Shown one piece after another: positions 1 to 7,240 of a DNA stretch of 12,613 nucleotides (positions within the stretch are counted from its first letter, which is position 1; each line of letters begins with the position of its first letter). Location: assembly GCA_023393895.1 (NCBI GenBank), contig JAEXBT010000143.1, positions 1 through 12,613 on the forward strand, in the 5' to 3' direction. The notes beneath the pieces were generated by a model. The model was not told where the DNA came from. It did no database searches and saw only the letters and a list, made by a program, of their open reading frames with translations. The translations under genes and the position numbers were made by a program. Source of the DNA: Pseudomonadota bacterium. Lineage in GTDB: Bacteria > Pseudomonadota > Gammaproteobacteria > Xanthomonadales > Xanthomonadaceae.

Positions 1-914
1 CCATCCCACCACGCTTCGGGCGTGGCGGCATTCGCCACCCGGGACTCGATGCGATGGCCCAGTCGCGCGAACGCCTCCTCCATCCGGCGCACGCGGCGCG
101 CATCCACGTCGAGGGCGAGGATGCGGGCGTCATGTCGCTCCGCCAGGTGCGCGGCCTTGCCGCCGGGCGCGGCGCAGGCATCGAGGACGCGCGCGCCGGC
201 CGCCAACGGCAGCGCATCGGCGAGGCGCTGGGCACTGCCGTCCTGCACCGAAACATCGCCCTCGTGGAAGCCGGGCAGCGCATCCACCGGCACGGCCGCG
301 TCCAGCTTGATCGCATCCGCCAGCCCTTCGGGGGCCTCGAAGGCGAAACCCGCCCCGGCGAGGCGCTCGACATAATCCTCGCGCGACACGCGTCGCGCAT
401 TCACCCGCAGCCACAACGGCGGCTGCATGGCACTCGCCGCGAACACGGCATCGGCATCCGCCGGCCAATCGGCCCGGATGCGCTCGGCCAGCCAGCGCGG
501 CCACGCGGCTTCGGCACGACCTTGCGGCAAGCCCTCGCGCAGGGCGCGACGCAGCAGTGCATTCACCAGGCCGGACTGGTGCCCGCGCCCGACGCCACGC
601 GCCGCCTCGACGGTGGCATCCACCGCCGCATGCGCGGGCAAGCCCATCGCGATCTGCGCGAAGCCGGCATACAGCAGCGCACGCAGGACGCCATCGCGTG
701 CGCCCGGCGGCCGGGTCATCCATTGGTTCAGGGCCTCGGCGCAGCGCGCGTGCTCGCGCAATGCCGCCATCACGATCGCTTCGACCAGCGCGCGGTCGCG
801 CACGTCGGCGAGCCTGGGCAGCTCGGCACCCAGCGCCGCCCGCAGCGAGCGCCCGCGGTGCAGGACGGCATCGATGACGCGCGCGGCGGCGATGCGTGGC
901 GCGGCGCCGCTCAC
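1..914 (-). CDS. rsmB: 16S rRNA (cytosine-967 C5)-methyltransferase RsmB, 3' end cut off by window edge
   Basis: The enzyme transfers a methyl group from S-adenosylmethionine to C967 of 16S rRNA during small-subunit assembly in the cytoplasm. The visible 304 residues hold a NusB-like helical RNA-binding domain (about 1-135, with LVNALLRRALREG at 117-129). The start of the Rossmann-type methyltransferase domain follows, with the SAM-binding motif DACAAPGGKAAHLAE at about 245-259. The catalytic cysteines of the family lie further on, outside the window. I chose the GTG at 914-912 because GGAGGG sits 4 bases upstream and there is no ATG in frame before it. It is the last visible gene of the def-fmt-rsmB unit, 37 bases after fmt, the same order as in Pseudomonas and many other gammaproteobacteria. 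The family assignment is firm; C967 specificity is from family knowledge. Confidence 0.95.
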   Translation of the reverse strand, partial: MSGAAPRIAAARVIDAVLHRGRSLRAALGAELPRLADVRDRALVEAIVMAALREHARCAEALNQWMTRPPGARDGVLRALLYAGFAQIAMGLPAHAAVDATVEAARGVGRGHQSGLVNALLRRALREGLPQGRAEAAWPRWLAERIRADWPADADAVFAASAMQPPLWLRVNARRVSREDYVERLAGAGFAFEAPEGLADAIKLDAAVPVDALPGFHEGDVSVQDGSAQRLADALPLAAGARVLDACAAPGGKAAHLAERHDARILALDVDARRVRRMEEAFARLGHRIESRVANAATPEAWWD

Positions 915-918
915 CCGG

Positions 919-924
919 CCCTCC
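919..924 (-). promoter_or_regulatory. Ribosome binding site deciding the rsmB GTG start
   Basis: On the minus strand GGAGGG precedes the GTG at 914-912 with a 4-base spacer. It supports a GTG start inside the 37-base fmt-rsmB gap. No in-frame ATG exists upstream before the fmt stop. Confidence 0.6.
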
Positions 925-951
925 GCTGCGGAACAGGCCGCTGCATCGGCA

Positions 952-1872
952 TCAGGCGCCGGGGCGCACTTGGCGCGCGTTGAGCCAATCCGCGGCGGTC
1001 ACCGGCTTGCCGCCTTCGCGCTGCAGCACGCGGATCCGCAATGCGCCTTCACCGGTGGCGACATCGATGCCCTCGCGCCCGGCACCGATGATCGTGCCCG
1101 GCTCGGCCACGCCGCCCGAGGCGATCGGCACCGCGCCATGGATCCGCAACCGCTCGCCGGCCAGCATCGCCTCCGCCACCGGCCACGGGTTGAACGCGCG
1201 CACCTTGCGCGCCAGCGCGGCGGCCGGCTGGGTCCAGTCCAGCCGCGCCTCGGCCTTGTCGAGCTTGCGGGCGTAGGTGACGCCCTCCTCGGGCTGCGGC
1301 ACCGCGCTCGGCAACAGGCCGATGCGGAGCAGCCCGAGGCCGTCCGCAAGCACCTGCGCGCCCAGGCCGGCCAGGCGGTCGTGCAGGCTGCCGCCGGTAT
1401 CGGTATCGGTGATCGGCGTGGACAACGAAAGCAGGACGGGACCGGTATCCAGGCCTTTCTCCATCCGCATCAGGCAGACGCCGGTTTCGGCATCGCCTGC
1501 TTCGATCGCGCGCTGGACCGGCGCGGCGCCACGCCAGCGTGGCAGCAGCGAGGCATGCACGTTCCAGCAGCCATGGACGGGGATGTCGAGGACCGACTGC
1601 GGCAGGATCAATCCGTAGGCGACCACGATCATCACGTCAGGCCGCAGCGCGCGCAGCGCTTCGCGCGCCTCGCGGCTGCGCAGCGTCTCCGGCTGGCGCA
1701 CTTCAAGGCCGGCTTCAAGCGCCGCCTCCTTGACCGGCGAGGGCTGCAGGCCGCGACCCCGTCCCGCCGGGCGGTCGGGCTGGGTGTAGACGGCGACGAC
1801 ATCGCCCTTGCCCATCGCCGCATGCAGGGACGGCACCGCGAAACCGGGCGTGCCGGCAAAGACGATTCTCAT
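952..1872 (-). CDS. fmt: Methionyl-tRNA formyltransferase
   Basis: Fmt formylates Met-tRNA(fMet) using 10-formyltetrahydrofolate, producing the initiator tRNA used in bacterial translation. The 306-residue protein has the expected length. Its N-terminal Rossmann-like formyltransferase domain (about 1-190) begins [16 protein letters not shown]. It carries the catalytic triad of the family: N104 and H106 in the stretch [15 protein letters not shown], and D142 in GLDTGPV. The C-terminal tRNA-binding domain (about 205-300) contains the AFNPWP motif at 227-232. The ATG lies 13 bases after the def stop, so the two are almost certainly co-transcribed. Def removes the formyl group that Fmt's product carries into nascent proteins, so the pairing is functional. 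Nothing appears broken. Confidence 0.98.
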   Translation of the reverse strand: MRIVFAGTPGFAVPSLHAAMGKGDVVAVYTQPDRPAGRGRGLQPSPVKEAALEAGLEVRQPETLRSREAREALRALRPDVMIVVAYGLILPQSVLDIPVHGCWNVHASLLPRWRGAAPVQRAIEAGDAETGVCLMRMEKGLDTGPVLLSLSTPITDTDTGGSLHDRLAGLGAQVLADGLGLLRIGLLPSAVPQPEEGVTYARKLDKAEARLDWTQPAAALARKVRAFNPWPVAEAMLAGERLRIHGAVPIASGGVAEPGTIIGAGREGIDVATGEGALRIRVLQREGGKPVTAADWLNARQVRPGA

Positions 1873-1885
1873 GCGGGGTTCCTGC

Positions 1886-2395
1886 TCAGGCGGCCTTGCG
1901 CTGCTTGGCCAGCTTCTTCCTCACCATCTCGCGCTTGAGCGGCGAGAGGTAATCGACGAACAGCTTGCCGTCCAGATGGTCCATCTCGTGCTGGATGCAG
2001 ACGGCCAGCAGGCCATCGGCCTGCAGCTCGAACGGCAGGCCGTCGCGGCCGTGGGCGCGCACGGTGATCGCATCGGCGCGGGTCACGTCGGCGAAGATTC
2101 CGGGCACCGACAGGCAGCCTTCCTGATAGACCTGTTCGCCCTGCTTTTCCAGGATCTCGGGATTGATGAACACCAGCGGCTGGTCATGTTCCTCGCTGAC
2201 ATCGATCACCATGAAGCGCTGGTGCACGTCCACCTGGCTGGCGGCCAGGCCGATGCCCGGCGCGGCATACATGGTCTCGAACATGTCATCGAGCAGGCGC
2301 TGGAACCCCTCGACTGCCACGGTGGCGACATCCACCGGCACGGCCTTGGTGCGCAGGCGTGGATCGGGGAATTCAAGGATGGGAAGCAGGGCCAT
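1886..2395 (-). CDS. def: Peptide deformylase
   Basis: Def is a metalloprotease that removes the N-formyl group from nascent polypeptides. The 169-residue reading has all three family motifs: GIGLAASQ (47-54), EGCLS (92-96, metal ligand C94) and QHEMDH (135-140, metal ligands H136 and H140, catalytic E137). I chose the ATG at 2395 because the protein then begins [15 protein letters not shown], the usual start of the family. The same frame stays open for a further 1.3 kb upstream, antisense to tsaP, but that extension has no resemblance to a deformylase. It is the first gene of the def-fmt-rsmB unit and diverges from tsaP. The lysine/arginine-rich C-terminus (158-167) is ordinary for gammaproteobacterial Def. 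Confidence 0.98.
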   Translation of the reverse strand: MALLPILEFPDPRLRTKAVPVDVATVAVEGFQRLLDDMFETMYAAPGIGLAASQVDVHQRFMVIDVSEEHDQPLVFINPEILEKQGEQVYQEGCLSVPGIFADVTRADAITVRAHGRDGLPFELQADGLLAVCIQHEMDHLDGKLFVDYLSPLKREMVRKKLAKQRKAA

Positions 2396-2530
2396 GGCAA
2401 TCCATCGGGCCGCGCGAACGGCCAAGCAAGTCACAGGGTTAGCGTGCAATTCTAGCGCGATACTTGTGAATCCCCGCGGGATGTGGTCTAAATGCCCCGC
2501 TAACGGGCGATGCTCCGTGGGGAACAACTG
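2396..2530. promoter_or_regulatory. Divergent intergenic region between def and tsaP
   Basis: This 135-base spacer must hold the promoters of both the def-fmt-rsmB operon and tsaP. It is visibly more AT-rich than its flanks between about 2440 and 2495. A plausible sigma70 promoter faces tsaP (annotated separately). On the minus strand TAGAAT (2454-2449) matches a -10 box in five of six positions, but no good -35 lies 16-18 bases upstream, so the def promoter is only suggested. An 8-base perfect palindrome CCCGCGGG lies at 2473-2480. Confidence 0.5.
2464..2492 (+). promoter_or_regulatory. Putative sigma70-type promoter of tsaP
   Basis: TTGTGA (2464-2469) and TCTAAA (2487-2492) are separated by 17 bases, each matching four of six consensus positions. 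They lie about 40 bases before the tsaP start in the AT-richer part of the divergent region. The spacer contains the palindrome CCCGCGGG. This is pattern matching only. Confidence 0.4.
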
Positions 2531-3694
2531 ATGGCCGTCAAAATTTCTCGTATCCGTCAATGGGTGCGGATTCCCGTGCTTGCCGCCAGCCTGGTGGCAG
2601 TTGCCGGACTCGCGCTGGCGCAGGAATACCGTGCCGGCCACCCCGACACCTACGTGGTGCAGAAGGGCGACACGCTGTGGGACATCGCCGCCCGTTTCCT
2701 CAAGAAGCCATGGCTGTGGCCGGAAATCTGGCAGGCCAACCCGCAGGTCAGGAATCCGCATCTGATCTATCCGGGTGACGTGCTGAGCCTGGCCTACATC
2801 AACCGCGGGCCGATGACCGACGCCCCGATCCCGGGCGTGCCGCTGGCCCAGGTCGAGCCGTTCCTCAAGGACATGCGCATCTTCGACCGGATCGACAACC
2901 TGCCCTACATCGTCGGGCTGGAAGACGACCGCATGCGCGGCATCCGTGGGCAGGCCGCGTATGTGCGCGGGCTCGGCGCGAGCGCACAGCCCGGCCAGCG
3001 CTTCGCGGTGCTGCGACCTGTACAGACCTACAGCATGGGCCGTCGTGCCGCCTGTTGCGCGCTGACCGGCCGTGACCGCCTGGACTACGCCGGCCGTCGC
3101 CCGATGGATCCTCCGTATGACCGCACCTGGACCGAGGTCATGCTGGCCGAAGGTGGCCGCATGGAGAAGCTCGGCATCGAGATGCGCAAGGTCAACGCCG
3201 GTGTGATCACCCGCGGCGAGGTCGGCGGGATCGAAGCCGCTACCCTCCTGCTCGACGACCCCAGCTATGAAGTCCGCATCGGCGACAAGCTGGTGCCGGT
3301 CGAAAGCATTCCCTACGACCTCACCTTCTACCCGCACGCACCCAAGCAGCAGTTCCCGTACCAGAAGGCGCAGGTGCTGGCGGTGGCAGACCGCGACAAC
3401 GTCGGCGGTCCGCGCGATGTCGTGGCGCTGTCGGTCGGTGCCCGCGACGGCATCGACAACGGCACCGTCTTCTCGATCTGGCGCGTCGGCAGCAATGCGG
3501 TGGACCGCGTGCAGGTGCCCGAGCGCGACGAGGAGTTCGTCTCCAATGCCGACAAGGTGCGCCTGCCCGACGAGTTCGCCGGCCACGTCATGGTGTTCCG
3601 CACCTTCGACAAGATCAGCTACGGGCTGGTCATGGACAGCATCAAGCCGACCAAGGTCGGCTACGAGCTCAAGCACCCGGACGCGACCTACTGA
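2531..3694 (+). CDS. tsaP: TsaP-like LysM protein (type IV pilus secretin-associated)
   Basis: A 387-residue secreted protein. Residues 1-30 form a Sec signal peptide (basic start, hydrophobic core, cleavage after LALA). A LysM peptidoglycan-binding domain follows at about 40-88 ([13 protein letters not shown] ... NPHLIYPGD). The long C-terminal region (about 110-387) ends in the conserved type [19 protein letters not shown]. In Neisseria, Myxococcus and Pseudomonas, TsaP combines LysM with a FlgT-C-like domain and links the PilQ secretin ring to the cell wall. In Pseudomonas the gene (PA0020) also lies between def and dprA, so position supports the name. The ATG at 2531 was chosen over one 21 bases upstream because GGGGA sits about 8 bases before it and it gives a clean signal peptide. 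A two-cysteine patch ([10 protein letters not shown], 171-180) lies in the middle. LysM and export are seen; the pilus role is inferred from homology and context. Confidence 0.85.
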   Translation: MAVKISRIRQWVRIPVLAASLVAVAGLALAQEYRAGHPDTYVVQKGDTLWDIAARFLKKPWLWPEIWQANPQVRNPHLIYPGDVLSLAYINRGPMTDAPIPGVPLAQVEPFLKDMRIFDRIDNLPYIVGLEDDRMRGIRGQAAYVRGLGASAQPGQRFAVLRPVQTYSMGRRAACCALTGRDRLDYAGRRPMDPPYDRTWTEVMLAEGGRMEKLGIEMRKVNAGVITRGEVGGIEAATLLLDDPSYEVRIGDKLVPVESIPYDLTFYPHAPKQQFPYQKAQVLAVADRDNVGGPRDVVALSVGARDGIDNGTVFSIWRVGSNAVDRVQVPERDEEFVSNADKVRLPDEFAGHVMVFRTFDKISYGLVMDSIKPTKVGYELKHPDATY

Positions 3695-3724
3695 CCGCGT
3701 TCGGGATTTCCCGACAGTGGCACG

Positions 3725-3748
3725 CGACGGCGCCCGAGGGCGCCGTCG
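3725..3748 (+). terminator. Stem-loop terminator after tsaP
   Basis: A 10-bp perfect GC-rich stem (CGACGGCGCC / GGCGCCGTCG) with a CGAG loop begins 30 bases after the tsaP stop and is followed by the short T-containing stretch TCATTT. It probably ends tsaP transcription before dprA, which starts 24 bases later. The T tract is weak, so termination may be partial. Confidence 0.65.
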
Positions 3749-3772
3749 TCATTTGCGACCGATGCTGGACGC

Positions 3773-4909
3773 ATGTCATCGATGCCGCATTCCGCCGCGC
3801 TGCTGCGCCTGGTCTTGGCCGGTGGCCGGTTGGCCCCGCGCCGGTGCCTGCTGGAACGTTTCGCTGGCGATGCCGTGGCCGCCGTGGGCGCCGGTACGCG
3901 CGTCTGGCGCGAGGCCGGGCTGTCCGAAGCGCAGGCGGCCTGCCTGCGCGGGCGCGATGGCGCGGCGGCCGAGGCCGAAATCCGGACCCTGCGCTGGCTG
4001 GAGGCTGCGGACCACCATCTCATCGGCTGGGGCGATGCCGATTACCCCGCCCTGCTGCGGCAGATCAGCGGTCCACCGCTGGCCCTGTTCGTGTCCGGGG
4101 AACCCGGCCGGCTGTGGCATCCGCAGCTGGCGATCGTCGGCAGCCGCGCCGCCACGCCCGGCGGCCTCGACAACGCGCGGATGTTCGCGCGGGCGATCGC
4201 CGAGGCGGGTTTCGCCATCACCAGCGGCCTGGCCAGCGGCGTGGATGCCGCCGCCCATGCCGGCGCACTTGAAGCCGGCGAAGGCCTGACGCTTGCCGTG
4301 GTCGGTACCGGCCCGGACATCGCCTATCCCGTCGCCCACGTACGCCTGCGCGATGCGGTCGCCGCGCGCGGTGCCGTGGTCAGCGAGCACCCGCCCGGCA
4401 CGCCACCGCTGCGGCGGCACTTCCCGGCACGCAACCGCCTGATTGCCGGCCTCTCCCTCGGCACGCTGGTGGTCGAGGCTGCCGAACGCTCGGGGGCGCT
4501 GATCAGCGCGCGGATGGCCGCCGATGCCGGCCGCGAGGTCTTCGCGATCCCCGGCTCCATCCACAACCCGATGGCGCGCGGCTGCCACCGGCTGCTGCGC
4601 GAGGGCGCGCAACTGGCCGAGGCACCGGACGATGTCCTGAGCGCGCTCGCCGACGCCTGTCCCGCCCTCCGCGACGCCTTGCATGTGCGGCTGGACGCCC
4701 CCATTCATGAACCCGGGCCTGTGGACCCGGACATCGACGCCGACCACCAGAAGTTGTGGCAAGCCCTCGGGCACGACCCCATCCCTATGGATGGGCTGGT
4801 CGCCCGCACGGGATTGACGGTCGCTGAACTCTCGCCCATGCTGCTGGCGTTGGAACTGCAAGGCCGCCTGGCGGTCGAACATGGTCGCTATACCCGCAAG
4901 TCCGCTTGA
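3773..4909 (+). CDS. dprA: DNA-processing protein DprA (Smf)
   Basis: DprA binds incoming single-stranded DNA during natural transformation and loads RecA; it acts in the cytoplasm. The 378-residue protein has the family's order. A helical N-terminal region (about 1-75) comes first. The Rossmann-like core (about 80-285) carries AIVGSRAATPGG (120-131), TSGLASGVDAAAHAGAL (150-166), GTGPDIAYP (178-186), FPARNRLIAGLS (217-228), VVEAAERSGALISARMA (233-249) and GCHRLLREGA (270-279). The C-terminal DprA winged helix spans about 320-375. The ATG at 3773 has only a weak upstream GGA; M4 (3782) is an alternative. It follows the tsaP terminator closely and is 45 bases upstream of smg, the usual smf-smg pair. 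All conserved motifs are present, so it looks functional. Whether this organism is transformable cannot be told from the window. Confidence 0.97.
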   Translation: MSSMPHSAALLRLVLAGGRLAPRRCLLERFAGDAVAAVGAGTRVWREAGLSEAQAACLRGRDGAAAEAEIRTLRWLEAADHHLIGWGDADYPALLRQISGPPLALFVSGEPGRLWHPQLAIVGSRAATPGGLDNARMFARAIAEAGFAITSGLASGVDAAAHAGALEAGEGLTLAVVGTGPDIAYPVAHVRLRDAVAARGAVVSEHPPGTPPLRRHFPARNRLIAGLSLGTLVVEAAERSGALISARMAADAGREVFAIPGSIHNPMARGCHRLLREGAQLAEAPDDVLSALADACPALRDALHVRLDAPIHEPGPVDPDIDADHQKLWQALGHDPIPMDGLVARTGLTVAELSPMLLALELQGRLAVEHGRYTRKSA

Positions 4910-4954
4910 CCCGACGATCCACCTGCAACGCGCCACCGGCGCTGGGCGAGGGCA

Positions 4955-5434
4955 ATGAAAGAAAGCATCCTGGACGTGCTGCTGTACCTGTTCGAGCATT
5001 ACTTCACCAACGAGGATGTCGACCCCGGCGTCCGTGACCGCGACTCCCTCCAGAAGGACCTGATCCAGGCGGGCTTCAGCCCGGCCGAGATCAATCGTGC
5101 GTTCGACTGGCTTGAGGCGCTCGACAACCAGCGTCCCGCCGACCGCCCGGCGCGGGTGGGTGGCCCCACGCGCGTGTTCCACGGCCCGGAGGTGGAGAAG
5201 CTGGCGATCGAGGCCCGCGGATTCCTGCTTTACCTCGAGCGGCACGGCATCCTGGACGCCGACCAACGCGAACTGGTGCTGGACCGCGCGATGGCACTGG
5301 ACCAGGACGAGATCGACCTGGACGACCTGAAATGGGTCGTGCTGATGGTGCTGTTCAACCAGCCCGGCTCGGAGGCCGCCTACGCCTGGATGGAGACGCA
5401 GATCTTCGGCGACGACCCGGAGCCGCTGCACTAG
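4955..5434 (+). CDS. smg: Smg family protein (DUF494)
   Basis: A 159-residue acidic soluble protein of the Smg/DUF494 family, found next to dprA (smf) in many proteobacteria. Family features are the start [16 protein letters not shown], the segment [26 protein letters not shown] (split here as [11 protein letters not shown] and FDWLEAL, about 30-56), and the tail [22 protein letters not shown] (key part [14 protein letters not shown], about 126-139). Its molecular function is not established. The ATG at 4955 follows GAGGG with an unusually short spacer of 2 bases; no better start is visible. It probably shares a transcript with dprA, 45 bases upstream, with no terminator between them. Confidence 0.95.
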   Translation: MKESILDVLLYLFEHYFTNEDVDPGVRDRDSLQKDLIQAGFSPAEINRAFDWLEALDNQRPADRPARVGGPTRVFHGPEVEKLAIEARGFLLYLERHGILDADQRELVLDRAMALDQDEIDLDDLKWVVLMVLFNQPGSEAAYAWMETQIFGDDPEPLH

Positions 5435-5449
5435 CATCGCCCTGAGTGC

Positions 5450-5466
5450 GGCCGGCTTCCCCGGCC
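5450..5466 (+). other. Small GC-rich hairpin between smg and the GYF_2 gene
   Basis: GGCCGG and CCGGCC flank a CTTCC loop 15 bases after the smg stop. No T run follows, so it may be a weak terminator, a transcript-end stabiliser or chance in GC-rich DNA. The rest of the 66-base gap shows nothing clear apart from the downstream ribosome binding site. Confidence 0.3.
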
Positions 5467-5485
5467 CATCACATCGCCGACTCGC

Positions 5486-5490
5486 AAGGA
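5486..5490 (+). promoter_or_regulatory. Ribosome binding site supporting the ATG at 5501
   Basis: AAGGA lies 10 bases before the ATG at 5501. It matters because this ATG is not in frame with the downstream GYF_2/pilin-like reading. A ribosome binding site here argues that translation really begins at 5501 and that the frame is broken just after it. Confidence 0.5.
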
Positions 5491-5500
5491 TGCCCCGACC

Positions 5501-6203
5501 ATGAGCGACGCCGTCCAGCCCCCCGCCGCTGCCCGAGGATGCCTGGCACTACGCCAATGCCGACTACCGGCCCAACGGACCGATCGGCCAGACCGAATTG
5601 CTCGATCTCTACCAGCAGGGCGTGCTGCGCCCCGAAACGCTGGTCTGGCGACAGGGCATGGACCGCTGGCAGTCGCTGCAACAGGTGGTCGCGCTGCCGC
5701 CCCCCGACCCGACCCGCATCCAGTTCGGCAGCGGCGTCGCCTCGGGCGTGTCCACGCAGAAGCGCAAGGGCCTGAGCGGCTGCATGATCGTGTTACTGAT
5801 CCTCGCGGTGCTGGCCGTGCCCATGATCGCCATCCTCGCCGCCATCGCCCTGCCGGCGTACAAGGACTACACGCTGCGCGCGAAGGTTGCCGCGGTCATC
5901 GAAAGCACCCGCTGGCTGCGCAGCGATATTGCTGAGCGGCGCACCGCCGACCCGGACGCGGCCTGCCCGCGCGATGCCGACCTCGGCGCGCACGCGGCTG
6001 ACCCGGGCATTGGCATCGGAAGGATCGAGGCCGGGCAGCATCCCTCCGGCTATTGCGGCATGAAAGTGACCCTTGAGGGCACCGGCGAGTCAGCGCTGGA
6101 CGGCCAGCACATCGTCTGGGAATACATCGATACCGGCGACACCCCGGTCTGGAACTGCGGCACCTCGCTTCCCGAGCGTTACCTTCCGGCCGAGTGCCGC
6201 TGA
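5501..6203 (+). CDS. GYF_2 (DUF4339)-type IV pilin-like fusion protein, with apparent +1 frameshift in a C6 run
   Basis: Read with one C removed from the run at 5519-5524, this gives 233 residues beginning MSDAVQPPPLPEDAWHY. Residues 14-62 form a GYF_2 (DUF4339) domain (W15, Y17, NGPIGQTELL, TLVWRQGMDRWQSL). A proline-rich linker follows (66-75), then KRKG. The hydrophobic helix (about 93-117) runs into AILAAIALPAYKDYTLRAKV (110-129), very like the N-terminal helix of major type IV pilins. The C-terminus resembles the pilin disulphide loop: C219 in VWNCG, then LPERYLPAECR with C232. The prepilin cleavage glycine and Glu5 are absent (I and L at those places), so normal processing is not expected. 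Predicted topology: GYF_2 in the cytoplasm, pilin-like part in the periplasm. Without the base correction the only canonical in-frame start is TTG at 5598, which would cut the GYF_2 domain. Function unknown; domain calls are from sequence pattern. Confidence 0.75.
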
Positions 6204-6247
6204 ATGCGGAGGCCGTACACTGGCCTTCCCGAATGACCGCGCTGCCC

Positions 6248-7147
6248 ATGAACGAAGAAACGACCCCCAACCCCGCCGGAACGGACTCGCAGGACGAGTG
6301 GTTCTACGCGGATGCCGCACGCCAGCAGCACGGCCCGGTCAGCGCCGCCACCCTGATCGCGATGCATGCGCGTGGCGAACTGCGCGCGGACGCGCTCGCC
6401 TGGCGTGCCGGGATGGAGGCATGGCAGCCGCTGAAGCAGGTACTGCCGCTCGGCGCCACGGTCGCGCCCGCCATCACGCCGCCGCCCGCCGTCGATCCGC
6501 TGCCGTCGCAGGCCTCGATCATGGCACCGGGCGCGGCGATCGACCGCAGCGACATCCACTACGCCGGGTTCTGGCGCAGGTTCGCCGCCAGCGTGCTGGA
6601 CTCCTTCGTGGTGATGATCGCGTCCTACGCCGTCCTCATCCCGGCAATGATGCTGGGCGGCATCAGCATCACCGACCTGGAAAGCGGTAGCGGGGCGGAT
6701 CCCACGCGCCTGCTTGTGACGATGATCCCGGCCTATCTGCTGATGATCGCGCTGCAGGCGGTCTATTACGCCTGGATGCACTCACGGCCGGCGCAGGCCA
6801 CGCTCGGCAAGATGGCGGTCGGCATCAAGCTCTGCCGCCCGGACGGCACGACCATCGGCTTCTGGCGCGGCATCGGGCGCTATTTCGGGATGTTCCTGAG
6901 CGCCATCCCGCTCTATCTCGGCTTCATCATGGCCGGCTTCACCGACCGCAAGCGCGCCCTGCACGACATGGTCAGCGACACTGTGTTCGTGGACCGCTGG
7001 GCCTACACCGCCCACCCGCAATTGCAGAAGCGCGGGCTGGACGGCGTCACCATCGCGGTGCTGGTGATCTACGGCCTGATGCTACTGCTGCTGGCCGGAT
7101 TCGTCTTCCTGCTGGTCGCCGTGGCCACCTCCGGGCAGTGGCAATGA
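6248..7147 (+). CDS. GYF_2 (DUF4339) and RDD domain membrane protein
   Basis: A 299-residue inner-membrane protein. Residues 17-65 are a GYF_2 domain (EWFYADAARQQHGP, then LAWRAGMEAWQPL), matching that of the gene before it. A proline-rich linker (70-95) leads to an RDD domain (about 105-250): FWRRFAASVLDSFVV with the typical R..D, then TLGKMAVGIKL, then DRKRALHDMVSDTVFV. Membrane segments are near 116-137, 155-175, 210-230 and 267-292; the last is an extra helix after the RDD domain. RDD proteins are mostly uncharacterised, and some have been proposed as transporters. The start is uncertain: ATG 6248, ATG 6233 (five residues longer) and GTG 6194 are in frame, and none has a strong ribosome binding site at good spacing. 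It lies 44 bases after the pilin-like gene and is probably co-transcribed with it. The C-terminal QKRGLDG before the last helix recalls QKRKGLSG before the pilin-like helix in the neighbour. Confidence 0.88.
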   Translation: MNEETTPNPAGTDSQDEWFYADAARQQHGPVSAATLIAMHARGELRADALAWRAGMEAWQPLKQVLPLGATVAPAITPPPAVDPLPSQASIMAPGAAIDRSDIHYAGFWRRFAASVLDSFVVMIASYAVLIPAMMLGGISITDLESGSGADPTRLLVTMIPAYLLMIALQAVYYAWMHSRPAQATLGKMAVGIKLCRPDGTTIGFWRGIGRYFGMFLSAIPLYLGFIMAGFTDRKRALHDMVSDTVFVDRWAYTAHPQLQKRGLDGVTIAVLVIYGLMLLLLAGFVFLLVAVATSGQWQ

Positions 7148-7152
7148 ACCAT

Positions 7153-7175
7153 TGGCCGGCTTGACAGGCCGGCCA
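7153..7175 (+). other. Inverted repeat after the RDD gene with TTGACA in its loop
   Basis: TGGCCGGC (7153-7160) and GCCGGCCA (7168-7175) pair perfectly around the loop TTGACAG. The TTGACA is a perfect -35 sequence, but the nearest -10-like box, TATAAG (7191-7196), is 24 bases away, too far for a standard promoter. No T run follows. It may be part of a terminator pair with the stem at 7208-7233, or a regulatory palindrome. Confidence 0.35.
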
Positions 7176-7207
7176 CGTCCGTGATTCCACTATAAGAAGA
7201 AGACGCA

Positions 7208-7240
7208 CGACGCCCGGGCCCGCCCGGGCGTCGGTTTCTG
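7208..7240 (+). terminator. Strong stem-loop terminator between the RDD gene and topA
   Basis: A 12-bp perfect stem (7208-7219 with 7222-7233; CGACGCCCGGGC and complement, innermost pairs probably open to form the loop) is followed by GTTTCTG. It is 60 bases after the RDD stop and 50 before the topA start. It most simply ends the dprA-smg-GYF_2 transcript. If transcription instead starts upstream near 7191-7196, the stem would be in the topA leader and could act as an attenuator. Confidence 0.65.

Noticed and set aside
427..1938. A 503-codon plus-strand frame opposite rsmB and fmt.
   Set aside because: Composition is dominated by A, R, S and H with no motif. The minus strand encodes conserved enzymes throughout.
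1886..3676. A 596-codon minus-strand frame covering def and the whole antisense of tsaP.
   Set aside because: Only its last 169 codons encode a protein family (peptide deformylase). The rest is antisense to a well-supported secreted LysM protein and looks like a by-product of GC-biased codons.
3776..5437. A 553-codon minus-strand frame opposite dprA and smg.
   Set aside because: It shows no domain pattern and has the H/R/G/D-rich composition of antisense to GC-rich genes. The plus strand carries two unmistakable families.
5501..5935. The 144-codon frame that follows directly from the ATG at 5501 without correction.
   Set aside because: Only the first eight residues look genuine. After the C run it becomes arginine-rich and unlike any domain, while the neighbouring frame has GYF_2 and pilin-like features.
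7161..7196. TTGACA and TATAAG as a sigma70 promoter for topA.
   Set aside because: The spacing is 24 bases instead of about 17, and TTGACA lies in a hairpin loop. Kept only as an observation.
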